64,000 nucleotides of DNA from Dyadobacter sp. (GTDB taxonomy: Bacteria > Bacteroidota > Bacteroidia > Cytophagales > Spirosomataceae). The position numbers and the translations under genes were made by a program. The notes below the pieces were generated by a model, which made no database searches, had not been told where the DNA came from, and worked only from the letters and a program-made list of their open reading frames with translations. Shown piece after piece: positions 19,186 to 26,813 of the stretch. The stretch spans positions 124,001-188,000 of the forward strand of contig NZ_JAGIAS010000011.1 in the NCBI RefSeq assembly GCF_017744695.1, given 5' to 3'. Position 1 is the first letter of the stretch. Each line of letters opens with the position of its first letter.

Positions 19186-19560
19186 TCAGAAAGGAATGAT
19201 CAGGGATCGATACAGAATGTACCGGGGAAGAGACCGCACAAGAACAAGCCTTGGAGCGGCAACGGAAACACCCGGGTCGCCATCGGCACGAAAAACAAAG
19301 GACAAGTACCGGCTGAAAAGACCTGTAAGGGTGTTAAAATCCTGGTTGTCCCTTTTTTCTTTGGAGACGGAAGACGTGTTTTCCTGCACTTCGAGCATCG
19401 CCGCCTCCTGATAGTAGTTGTCTTTATCAGGAGATTTTCCGATTGCCTGGCAGCCACTTGAATCCTTCATCGACACGACGGCGGGATGCCCCAAACTCTG
19501 GGTTCCGGTTGTCGTCAGAATGACAAGGAGTATGCCAAAAAGGATTCTAATGCAGCTCAT
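19186..19560 (-). CDS. Small exported or membrane-anchored protein of unknown function
   Basis: Not recognised. From the ATG at 19560 it encodes 124 residues: a hydrophobic segment CIRILFGILLVILTTTGTQS that could be a signal peptide or anchor, a polar charged middle (SPDKDNYYQEAAMLEVQENT), then RYLSFVFRADGDPGVSVAAP and a hydrophobic C-terminus. The track start at 19653 adds 31 unlikely residues. It is on the urease strand, about 300 bp upstream of ureA. The composition is plausible for a real gene but there is no family support; it may be spurious. Confidence 0.42.
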   Translation of the reverse strand: MSCIRILFGILLVILTTTGTQSLGHPAVVSMKDSSGCQAIGKSPDKDNYYQEAAMLEVQENTSSVSKEKRDNQDFNTLTGLFSRYLSFVFRADGDPGVSVAAPRLVLVRSLPRYILYRSLIIPF

Positions 19561-19884
19561 TGGATGCCAGCAGAAAATTACATCATCTTTCGGGTGATAA
19601 ATGTAGATATTCCTGCATCCACCGGTTTTCAATAATCTGGACATTTTTTGCACAAATCTGGAAAACTATTTCATTTTGGTTGCCTCATCCAAAGAGCATG
19701 TTTTTGACAAATTGCTCTTCCCAGCTCTTCTGAACCGCCTGTTAATTCCATTGAAATATAGTTTTTCAGCAAAAAATCGGTGGTTTGTTGCATCATCCCT
19801 GCAACGTTTAACCCGAACGGTTATCCTTTACCTAGATGACGTAATGATTTATTCAAATACCAACCCGTTTCGATAACTGCCGAT
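19561..19884. other. AT-rich intergenic region
   Basis: About 320 bp between the small unknown ORF (minus) and the S41 peptidase (plus), so it should hold divergent promoters. It is visibly AT-rich around 19650-19760. I see no gene, and no box I would trust. Confidence 0.4.
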
Positions 19885-20931
19885 ATGCTTTGTTTTCGCT
19901 GCCGCCTTTTGCTCAATCTTCTCCTTCTTTTGGGTGTAAGCACCTTTTCGAGTGGCCAGGACACCCCGCTTTCGCCCACAGCCCAACAGGAAGATTTTCA
20001 GTTTATCCGCGACCAGATATTTAGCGTGCATGCCAACCCATTTTCCCTGTTGACGAAGGAAAGTTACGGGGCCTACCTTGACTCTTTGGCAGCCGGCTTA
20101 AACGAGCCATTGTCGGCAGCCGGTTTCCAGAGAAAGGCCAGCCTTGCCCTGATCCCGTTGGGCGATGAACATGCGGTTGTGTCCATTCGCAGTGCTCATT
20201 CGGGTAAGAAGGGCCTGGCTGATAGCGTCGCTACCAATATATCGTATCGACGGACAGGTGACGTCGGTTATATTCTCGCCCGTTCCTTTGCCACCAGAGG
20301 AGGCCAGGATTTACCCGTTTATGAGCGTTGTATCGACAGCATCTTTGCGATAATCCGTCGCGACGGCATCAGACGTCTGGCGATTGATGTCAGCAACAAT
20401 GACGGCGGGGCATCCGCAGTTGGGAATATGATCATCAAGCATATCTACCGGAAACCTTACAAAACTTATTCCATGAATTGGAAACGTAGCCAGGCCTACC
20501 TGGCCAAATTGAAGTCGTGGGGACTCAGCGACGAGGCCTATGAAAAAGCAAAGCCCGGAGAAATACTTCACTTCTCTTCAGGGACCGCGATACCCGATAA
20601 GGTTCCCCATGCATTCAAGGGAAAAGTGATCGTTATCGTTGGCCCGAGAACGTTCTCCAGCGCGATAATCTTTGCCACGCTGATTCAAGATAACGGGATC
20701 GCACCGTTAGCCGGAGAAACGCCTGTCAGCGGGCACCCCACTCATTTCGGGGAAATGTATTCGATCACTCTTCCCCACTCCCAACTCGAACTGCGGTTTG
20801 GCGTCAAAGAATGGATACGGCCGGCCGGGCGCGGAAAGGTGAATAAACTCATACCGGATATTCCCTGTAATATTCCGGCCGACGGAGATTTCCCGATGCT
20901 GGTCAAACAACTGAGGTGGCAGGAATTCTGA
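19885..20931 (+). CDS. S41 family (C-terminal processing-like) peptidase
   Basis: Predicted exported serine peptidase of the tail-specific protease fold. N-terminal signal segment (about 6-24), helical region about 30-80, then the S41 core: VGYILARSFATRGGQ, RLAIDVSNNDGGASAVGNMI and GPRTFSSAIIFATLIQDNGI, where the serine in FSSA is the probable nucleophile. No PDZ domain is evident between N-terminal region and core, as in the shorter Bacteroidota members. 348 residues. It stands alone, upstream of the ars cluster with a 65-bp gap and no clear functional link. Confidence 0.85.
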   Translation: MLCFRCRLLLNLLLLLGVSTFSSGQDTPLSPTAQQEDFQFIRDQIFSVHANPFSLLTKESYGAYLDSLAAGLNEPLSAAGFQRKASLALIPLGDEHAVVSIRSAHSGKKGLADSVATNISYRRTGDVGYILARSFATRGGQDLPVYERCIDSIFAIIRRDGIRRLAIDVSNNDGGASAVGNMIIKHIYRKPYKTYSMNWKRSQAYLAKLKSWGLSDEAYEKAKPGEILHFSSGTAIPDKVPHAFKGKVIVIVGPRTFSSAIIFATLIQDNGIAPLAGETPVSGHPTHFGEMYSITLPHSQLELRFGVKEWIRPAGRGKVNKLIPDIPCNIPADGDFPMLVKQLRWQEF

Positions 20932-20953
20932 CCGGCCCATCCAAAAAATAATC

Positions 20954-20992
20954 ATCGTAATATTGCGATATGAATTATTACTGCTATGTTTG
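20954..20992 (+). promoter_or_regulatory. arsR promoter with overlapping ArsR-type operator
   Basis: TTG (20963-20965), 19 nt, then TATGTTTG (20985-20992) fits a Bacteroidota -33/-7 promoter. The imperfect palindrome ATCGTAATATTGCGAT (20954-20969) covers the -33 box, and ATCGTAATATT recurs at 21352 before the next gene. The ATG of arsR is 4 nt after the -7 box, so the message would be leaderless or nearly so. Binding by ArsR is inferred. Confidence 0.6.
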
Positions 20993-20996
20993 CAAC

Positions 20997-21326
20997 ATGG
21001 GAGTTACGAAAACAGAGATATTCACCGAACAGCAAAACCGCGTGGCGGACCTGGCCAAGGCATTTGCGCATCCTGCGAGGGTAGCGATATTACAACTACT
21101 GATTGCGCGCAAGGCGTGCGTATGCGGCGATTTAGTGGACGAACTGGAACTAGCCCAGGCGACAGTATCCCAGCATTTAAAGGAGCTGAAACGAATCGGT
21201 ATTATTCAGGGCGAAATCAACCCGCCCCGCGTTTGCTACTGTATCAATCCCGTGGTTTGGCAGGAAGCGAAATCAGCCTTCGGGGGGATGCTGGATTCTT
21301 TTGCAGATATTTCCTGCTGTAATTGA
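20997..21326 (+). CDS. arsR: ArsR/SmtB family metalloid-responsive repressor
   Basis: Winged-helix repressor released by arsenite. From the ATG at 20997 ([14 protein letters not shown]) it has 109 residues; the track start at 20970 adds nine residues that overlap the promoter. [29 protein letters not shown] contains a vicinal cysteine pair in the ArsR metal-binding position, and [32 protein letters not shown] is the recognition helix and wing. Additional cysteines at the C-terminus (ISCCN) may help bind the metalloid. First gene of the cluster arsR / DUF6428 / arsC / arsN. Confidence 0.9.
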   Translation: MGVTKTEIFTEQQNRVADLAKAFAHPARVAILQLLIARKACVCGDLVDELELAQATVSQHLKELKRIGIIQGEINPPRVCYCINPVVWQEAKSAFGGMLDSFADISCCN

Positions 21327-21351
21327 TACAGCTATTTTTTTGAGTAAATCA

Positions 21352-21367
21352 ATCGTAATATTACATT
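21352..21367 (+). promoter_or_regulatory. Second ArsR-type operator before the DUF6428 gene
   Basis: ATCGTAATATTAC repeats the core seen at 20954 and contains the perfect palindrome GTAATATTAC. It lies 16 nt before the DUF6428 start, inside the cluster, so the downstream genes may be repressed separately from arsR. Confidence 0.5.
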
Positions 21368-21382
21368 ATAACAATTAATACA

Positions 21383-21937
21383 ATGAGCCACATATCCAAT
21401 CCCATGAACTGGCTGGCGTTCAGGTCAGCATTGGAACAAAACCCGGATCTGCACCTGCAATTCGAATACGAAGAAGGCAAATTGGTGGACCCGTCCTTTC
21501 ACATCACCGAAATCAAGCAAGCGCCGATCGTATCGGTAGATTGCGGCGGTGTGATGAACCGCTGGACAGAAGTGATTGTACAGCTTTGGGAGCCGCCGGT
21601 TAAGCAGACCGACTGCTCGATGCAGGTCGGTAAGGCATTAAAAATCGTGAGCCTGGTCGAAAAATCCCTGCCGCTGGATCCCAACGCGGTCGTCAAAATC
21701 GAATTCGGTAATTCCAGGTTCGACACCCGCCAGATGTACCCAGGGGATTTCCGGGCCGATGAGGATAACTTTACGGTGGGCCTGGTTCCCGATTTCACGC
21801 AATGCAAAGCACAGACCCGAGACCAGTCCTGCGGAACAGGCACCGGGAGCACGGCATGCTGTGGAAGTGCCCCGCAAGCGCAGGTAGCGGTCGCGGCCGA
21901 AAGCGCCTCGTGTACACCTGGTTCGGGATGTTGCTAA
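21383..21937 (+). CDS. DUF6428 family protein of the arsenic cluster
   Basis: Conserved protein of unknown function that is often found next to arsR and arsC in Bacteroidota. 184 residues. The body includes LVDPSFHITEIKQAPIVSVDCGGVMNRWTEVIVQLWEPP and a TDCSMQVGKALKIV stretch. The last 45 residues are a Cys-rich low-complexity tail (CKAQTRDQSCGTGTGSTACCGSA, then SCTPGSGCC) that could bind arsenite or another soft metal. It sits 56 bp after arsR and 19 bp before arsC. Family naming is from recall; the metal role is inference from the cysteines and context. Confidence 0.8.
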   Translation: MSHISNPMNWLAFRSALEQNPDLHLQFEYEEGKLVDPSFHITEIKQAPIVSVDCGGVMNRWTEVIVQLWEPPVKQTDCSMQVGKALKIVSLVEKSLPLDPNAVVKIEFGNSRFDTRQMYPGDFRADEDNFTVGLVPDFTQCKAQTRDQSCGTGTGSTACCGSAPQAQVAVAAESASCTPGSGCC

Positions 21938-21956
21938 TTTTAAACTAAATTCACAT

Positions 21957-22361
21957 ATGAAGAAAATACTCGTGTTATGCACGGGCAATTCAGCCCGCAG
22001 CCAGCTGGCCCAGGCCTATTTGCAGCATTTTGCCGGCCAGGGTGCCGAGGTTTACAGTGCGGGTGTCGACCCAAAAGGTGTCAACCCCGTCGCCATTCAG
22101 GTAATGGCCGAAGATGGCATCGATATCTCGCACCATACCTCCAACCACGTCGATGAGTATACCGGCATGGCATTCGATTACGTCATCACCGTGTGCGACA
22201 AAGCCCGCGAACAATGCCCTTATTTCCCTTCGGGGAAAATGGTCCACCGTAGCTTTTCCGATCCGGGGCACGTACCTGGCGAGGACGTAATCACTACTTT
22301 CAGGAGGATCCGTACCGAGATCAAAGAATTCAGTCGCGAATTTATCAACCAGAACCTGTAA
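21957..22361 (+). CDS. arsC: Arsenate reductase, thioredoxin-coupled (low-MW phosphatase fold)
   Basis: Reduces arsenate to arsenite. The phosphatase-type loop CTGNSARS gives the catalytic Cys8 (C-X5-R), and VCDKAREQCPYFP gives Cys80 and Cys87. The spacing 8/80/87 matches Cys10/82/89 of the Staphylococcus plasmid pI258 enzyme, which shuttles a disulfide between these three and is renewed by thioredoxin. The DP acid motif is in SFSDPGHVPGED. 134 residues, full length. Its stop overlaps the next start by one base. Confidence 0.92.
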   Translation: MKKILVLCTGNSARSQLAQAYLQHFAGQGAEVYSAGVDPKGVNPVAIQVMAEDGIDISHHTSNHVDEYTGMAFDYVITVCDKAREQCPYFPSGKMVHRSFSDPGHVPGEDVITTFRRIRTEIKEFSREFINQNL

Positions 22362-22852
22362 TGGCTATCACGCTGCGTCCCCTCATTGTGTCCGACTGGC
22401 CGGCAGTGAGGGAAATTTACCAACTTGGCATTGATACCGGCGATGCGACCTACGAAACGCAGGCACCGGAAATCGACGTGCTGAAAACAAAGTTTTTGGC
22501 TGAGCCGTGCCTGGTCGCCGAAGACGACGGTCACGTCGCCGGCTGGGCCATGCTCTCGGCTGTATCCAGCCGCTGTGTGTACGGCGGCGTGGCGGAAACC
22601 AGCATTTACGTCCACCAGGCACACCACGGCAAAGGCATCGGGTCGGCGCTATTGGCAGAGCTCGTGCGGCTCAGCGAGAAACATGGTTTCTGGACCTTGC
22701 AAGCTCAGATATTTCCGGAGAACCGGGCCAGTATCGCGTTGCATTTACGCCACGGTTTCCGCCAGGTAGGTTACCGCGAGAAACTAGGGAAGCACAACGG
22801 GGTATGGAGGGACGTCCTGTTTTTGGAACGACGTAGCAAGGTAGTAGGTTAA
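22361..22852 (+). CDS. GNAT acetyltransferase, phosphinothricin/arsinothricin (ArsN1) type
   Basis: N-acetyltransferase of the PAT family, which detoxifies phosphinothricin-like amino acids; members in ars operons (ArsN1) acetylate the arsenic antibiotic arsinothricin. Seen: ETSIYVHQAHHGKGIGSALL (acetyl-CoA binding loop), TLQAQIFPENRASIALHLRHGFRQVGYREKLGKHNGVWRDVLF, typical of PAT proteins. 163 residues. Overlap of one base with arsC (TAATG) argues for co-translation and hence an arsenic role. Substrate is inferred from context only; methionine sulfoximine is another possible substrate. Confidence 0.85.
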   Translation: MAITLRPLIVSDWPAVREIYQLGIDTGDATYETQAPEIDVLKTKFLAEPCLVAEDDGHVAGWAMLSAVSSRCVYGGVAETSIYVHQAHHGKGIGSALLAELVRLSEKHGFWTLQAQIFPENRASIALHLRHGFRQVGYREKLGKHNGVWRDVLFLERRSKVVG

Positions 22853-22878
22853 AAGTGATCACTCCCTGCATCTGCATT

Positions 22879-23919
22879 CTAACGTAGTTCGATTAGTCGC
22901 CCGTCGCCTTGCTCTTTCAAAACACCGAATGAACTAAGCTCGTATCCTTCCTGACGCATCTGACCTTCGAACTCGATGGCGTTGTCCGGGTCAACGGCAA
23001 TGAGCAGTCCACCGCTCGTTTGCGGGTCGGCCAGCACGAAGCGCTGTGTCTCGGTCAATGCGCCGATTTTATGTCCGTAACTCTTCCAATTCCGTTGGGT
23101 ACCTCCCGGGTAACAGCCCTGGTCGAGGTAATGCGGCAGCGAGGCAATGACCGGCACTTTCTCAAAGTCGATTTCCGCAGCCAGGCCGCTTCCCTCGCAC
23201 ATTTCAGCGAGGTGTCCCAGCAGGCCAAAGCCGGTCACGTCGGTAAGCGCTTTCACGTAATGCATTTTACCCAGGAGTTCACCGATCTTATTGAGGGTGG
23301 TCATACTTTGCAATGCCATCAGCGCATCTTCCGGGCGGAGTATGCCGCGTTTCTGAGCGGTGGAAAGTATACCTACGCCCAGTGGCTTGGTTAAGTAAAG
23401 CCGGCAGCCGGGCGTGGCGGTTGAATTTTGTTTGAGTTGTTCCACCGGCACCATGCCATTCACAGAAAGCCCGAATACGGGTTCCGGGCAATCGATGCTA
23501 TGGCCTCCTGCGAGCGTAATACCCGCGTCGGCGCATACCGCACGCGCGCCTTCGAGCACGCGCTGCGCGGTTTCGGCCGGGAGCTTATCCACCGGCCACC
23601 CCAGGATGGCGATCGCCAGCACGGGCTTCCCGCCCATTGCATACACGTCGCTAATGGCGTTGGTAGAGGCGATGCGGCCGAAATCGTAGGCATCGTCCAC
23701 AATAGGCATAAAAAAATCCGTCGTTGAAATAAGCCCCATCCCATTGCCCAGGTCGAGCACGGCGGCATCGTCCCTTTTGTCGTTTCCGACCAGCAAGCGC
23801 GGGTCTATGGCTACGGGCGAATGGCTATGCAGTATGGTATCGAGTATAGCCGGACTGATTTTGCAACCGCATCCGGCGCCATGTGAGTATTGTGTAAGTT
23901 TGATATCCTGAGCGGTCAT
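22879..23919 (-). CDS. selD: Selenide, water dikinase
   Basis: Makes selenophosphate from selenide and ATP. 346 residues, full length. The glycine-rich N-terminus HGAGCGCKISPAIL holds the catalytic Cys and Lys; it is a cysteine form, not selenocysteine. The AIRS-type ATP-binding and C-terminal domains are seen (NDAISDVYAMGGKPVLAIAI, LTDVTGFGLLGHLAEM, LADPQTSGGLLIAV). The start overlaps the mnmH stop by 4 bp. With mnmH as its only partner here, the selenophosphate should go to tRNA. Confidence 0.96.
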   Translation of the reverse strand: MTAQDIKLTQYSHGAGCGCKISPAILDTILHSHSPVAIDPRLLVGNDKRDDAAVLDLGNGMGLISTTDFFMPIVDDAYDFGRIASTNAISDVYAMGGKPVLAIAILGWPVDKLPAETAQRVLEGARAVCADAGITLAGGHSIDCPEPVFGLSVNGMVPVEQLKQNSTATPGCRLYLTKPLGVGILSTAQKRGILRPEDALMALQSMTTLNKIGELLGKMHYVKALTDVTGFGLLGHLAEMCEGSGLAAEIDFEKVPVIASLPHYLDQGCYPGGTQRNWKSYGHKIGALTETQRFVLADPQTSGGLLIAVDPDNAIEFEGQMRQEGYELSSFGVLKEQGDGRLIELR

Positions 23920-24971
23920 GAAATAGGTTGCCGCAGCTTTCGGGCTGCTATGGTTTGGTTAAAATCTAATACTAACTGCGCATTGGCTTCATCCGAGCCG
24001 CCATTTAACAGAACGCGGAACAACCTGCCGGCATCCTTGTTTGCCAGGGATTTGCGATAGGCTTTGTCGTAATAAACCAAAACCAGCCGGATGAATTCCT
24101 CCATTTTCCCCTCCCTGATCGCCGCTACGGCCTGTGTCGTTTGCAATGGCCCCAGGCGTTTTCGGATACGCTCGGTGCATTCAACCAGAAAATCCGGGGA
24201 CAGTGAACCGTATTCTTCTACCAACCTGGCAACCCGTTCCCGTAAATCGACCTCGATATCGATCATAGGCGCCACGTTCATTTGCTGCCAGAGCGGACGC
24301 GGAATCGCCACCCTTGCGATGTTCAGGTTTTCGTCCTCTATCCACACGGGTGCGTGCGGGCTAAGATCCTTCATAATCCAGGCAAGGTTATTCTCGAATT
24401 GCTCCTGACTGGGCTGCCGCATGCTGTTCATGCTTCCGTAGCTGGATCCCCGGTGTTGCGCCAGGTCTTCGAGATCGATGATTTGTTCGCCCATGTCCTG
24501 CAACCTGCCTAAAATCATGGTCTTACCCGAGCCGGTCATGCCACCCAATATCCTCAAATCGTACGCCGTTGCAAACTGCCGGTGTGCCCATTGCCGGTAA
24601 CTTTTATATCCGCCCCGGATCAAAAGCACCTCGAAGCCATACAAGTCCAGCGCCCAGGCCATTGCCCCACTGCGCATACCACCGCGCCAGCAATGGACCG
24701 CTATGCGTTTGTCGGGAGCAAACTCCAATGCCGACCGGATAAAACCCGACCATTTATGGCCCGTCAAATCAAAACCGAGCAGTATCGCTTGCTCGCGCCC
24801 GATTTGCCTATAGGTAGTACCAACCTGCACACGCTCCTCATTGCTGAAAAGCGGCAGGTTCACAGCTCCGGGAATATGCCCATGGTCAAATTCCGCCGGC
24901 GTGCGCACATCGGCCAGCACGACCGGGTTTTCCAACGCGAGAAAATCCTCTATTGACAGGTTTCGGATCAT
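23916..24971 (-). CDS. mnmH: tRNA 2-selenouridine synthase
   Basis: Replaces the sulfur of 2-thiouridine at the tRNA wobble position with selenium, using selenophosphate. N-terminal rhodanese domain (about 1-130) with the catalytic cysteine in AVHCWRGGMRSGAMAW, and a C-terminal P-loop domain with GGMTGSGKTMIL near residue 145 and DLEDLAQHRGSSYGS after it. 351 residues, full length. Forms a two-gene operon with selD. No selA, selB or selC is present in the window. Confidence 0.95.
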   Translation of the reverse strand: MIRNLSIEDFLALENPVVLADVRTPAEFDHGHIPGAVNLPLFSNEERVQVGTTYRQIGREQAILLGFDLTGHKWSGFIRSALEFAPDKRIAVHCWRGGMRSGAMAWALDLYGFEVLLIRGGYKSYRQWAHRQFATAYDLRILGGMTGSGKTMILGRLQDMGEQIIDLEDLAQHRGSSYGSMNSMRQPSQEQFENNLAWIMKDLSPHAPVWIEDENLNIARVAIPRPLWQQMNVAPMIDIEVDLRERVARLVEEYGSLSPDFLVECTERIRKRLGPLQTTQAVAAIREGKMEEFIRLVLVYYDKAYRKSLANKDAGRLFRVLLNGGSDEANAQLVLDFNQTIAARKLRQPIS

Positions 24972-25065
24972 TCAATCATTCACAATTAAGGATTCACCAG
25001 GTATGATGCCGGCAAAGTTAACAGATAATCGAAACGAAGTGCGAGGGTATATCAACCGATCCTGG

Positions 25066-26316
25066 TCAGGAATGTACCATTAGCAAATAGGTACCTTCAT
25101 CACAATTCCCCTGCGAAGCGACGGTCCATTTTTGCTGCAAATAAAACTGGACTGCAGCGTTATTCGCCGCAACGCATTTAAGTTGAGCCGGGCGACCGAT
25201 CCTGTCAAGACATTCGCTCAGCAGCCTGGTCCCGATGCCGCGCCCATGAAATGCCGGATCCACATAAAGGCAATGAACGAAGTTGTCCGGCTCCCACCAG
25301 GAAACAAACCCCACCACAACCTGGTCGTGAAGTGCGACCAGTATCTTCTCCCCTTCTACGGCCAGGTCGAAATCGCCAAGCCCGTAAGAATCTGCCGGCA
25401 TCCACGGAAATGCGTGCCGGCGTCCTTCCAGATAAATCTCACGCAGCGCCTGGGCATGGTCGGGGGTAAATTCCAACAGCTCGGTTCTACCGGGCTTTCT
25501 TTTTTTACGGTATCCGGATGGCGAAACGCCCTTACTTTTTCGAAAAAGCTTGTTGAGATGGCTCGTGTCGGTAAAACCGAATTCAGTGGCGATCTCTCCG
25601 AGGCGCTGATTGGTATACGCCAGGCGCGATTCGATCAGCGCCAGCCGATAGGCATTAACATACTCCTGAAGACTCTCCCCGGTTTCGCGTTTGAAATACT
25701 GGCTGACATACGTGGGTGATATATTGAAATAGGCCGCCAGCTTTTCGACCCTCAGCGCCTGAGGCGTGTAAATATGCTCATGCACATACCCGAGTAAAGA
25801 CAAAGGCTGAGACGACTGGTAGTGATCCGCTTGCTGGAAAAGTGCGATATTTCTGGCGGCGACCGTAATAATGGTATTCAGCAGCTGTTGCATTACCTGC
25901 GATTGATGGGGGCCGCCGGATTGCTGCTCCCTCAACAGCGCCTCGGTCAATATCCTGATCGTCGGCTTGTCGGTAACCGTTTTAAGAATGCAGCCGGGAA
26001 GATGGTCGTGGTTGTGAAAAATGTACTCAAGCTTTTGAAGCCACTCCCTGGGCTGGCTGTTCAGATAGCCCTGGTTGAAACGGATGAATACAAACCGTGT
26101 CGTTTCCTGTATTTCAAAACCATGGCTATCCCTGGGAAATATCAGGAACAACTTGTCGGGCCCATAGGGTAGCTGGTGGTCGTTGATGATTTGCACGCCG
26201 GTCCCTTCCAGAATGAAAACCATTTCAAAAAAAGTATTTACCTGGCTCTTGGCCTTGTACTGATCCGCTTCAAGCAGCTCTATTTCGTAGGGCTTATAGA
26301 GATTTTTTACCCGCAT
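25066..26316 (-). CDS. AraC-type regulator fused to a GNAT acetyltransferase
   Basis: 416 residues in three parts. About 15-110 is a cupin-like sensing domain; about 170-272 is an AraC double helix-turn-helix (LRVEKLAAYFNISPTYVSQYFKRETGES, LGEIATEFGFTDTSHLNKLFRKSKGVSPSGYRKKR); about 285-416 is a GNAT domain with NFVHCLYVDPAFHGRGIGTRLLSECL, the acetyl-CoA loop, then VAANNAAVQFYLQQKWTV. The reading frame is continuous with no stop or ATG at the joint, and both domains keep key motifs. It is divergent from the DoxX-deacetylase pair. The GNAT may act on the ligand sensed by the cupin, or on a protein; not known. Confidence 0.92.
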   Translation of the reverse strand: MRVKNLYKPYEIELLEADQYKAKSQVNTFFEMVFILEGTGVQIINDHQLPYGPDKLFLIFPRDSHGFEIQETTRFVFIRFNQGYLNSQPREWLQKLEYIFHNHDHLPGCILKTVTDKPTIRILTEALLREQQSGGPHQSQVMQQLLNTIITVAARNIALFQQADHYQSSQPLSLLGYVHEHIYTPQALRVEKLAAYFNISPTYVSQYFKRETGESLQEYVNAYRLALIESRLAYTNQRLGEIATEFGFTDTSHLNKLFRKSKGVSPSGYRKKRKPGRTELLEFTPDHAQALREIYLEGRRHAFPWMPADSYGLGDFDLAVEGEKILVALHDQVVVGFVSWWEPDNFVHCLYVDPAFHGRGIGTRLLSECLDRIGRPAQLKCVAANNAAVQFYLQQKWTVASQGNCDEGTYLLMVHS

Positions 26317-26347
26317 CCTTTCAATTTACCGATTTTTCCAATAAACA

Positions 26348-26371
26348 TACATTTTTCCTCCTGCAAATGTA
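26348..26371 (-). promoter_or_regulatory. Promoter and inverted repeat in the AraC-GNAT/DoxX divergent region
   Basis: TACATTTG on the minus strand (26371-26364) fits the -7 consensus for the AraC-GNAT gene. It overlaps one arm of a 7-bp inverted repeat, TACATTT-N10-AAATGTA (26348-26371), which could be an operator. The -33 box is weak. Confidence 0.42.
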
Positions 26372-26410
26372 CGGAGTTTTGCAGCATCACTAATTTTTAA
26401 TCCTGTGAAT

Positions 26411-26803
26411 ATGAACACAACTGTTTTTTTATTGCTGCGCCTCGGAATCGGTGTAAGTATGTTCGGGCATGGACTGGTCCGTTTACCTAAAATAAATGCA
26501 TTCAGCGATTGGATGACAGGCAGCTTCGCCAAGTCGATGCTCCCCCTGGCGCTGGTCAGGCCGTTCAGTATGGCTTTGCCTTTCTGCGAATTCATCATCG
26601 GTATTTTGCTGCTGGCAGGTCTTTGGACGGAAGCTGCGCTGCTCGCCACAGCGGCCCTGATGCTGTTGTTGCTTTTCGGCACAGCGATGGTCGAAAACTG
26701 GGAAGCAGTCCCCAGCCAGCTCATTCATTTGCTAATCGTCGCATTGCTGATTCAATTCATTTCCAGCAACACCTGGGCAGTCGACAAGGCTTTTAACAAT
26801 TAA
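26411..26803 (+). CDS. DoxX family membrane protein
   Basis: Small inner membrane protein with four predicted helices (RLGIGVSMFGHGLVRL, FSMALPFCEFIIGILLLAGL, ATAALMLLLLFGTAMV, LIHLLIVALLIQFI). DoxX proteins are linked to thiosulfate:quinone reduction or envelope redox functions, but most members are uncharacterised. The track begins at a GTG (26405); I use the ATG two codons later, giving 130 residues. The deacetylase gene follows after 10 bp, so the two are probably an operon. Confidence 0.85.
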   Translation: MNTTVFLLLRLGIGVSMFGHGLVRLPKINAFSDWMTGSFAKSMLPLALVRPFSMALPFCEFIIGILLLAGLWTEAALLATAALMLLLLFGTAMVENWEAVPSQLIHLLIVALLIQFISSNTWAVDKAFNN

Positions 26804-26813
26804 CCGTACGACA

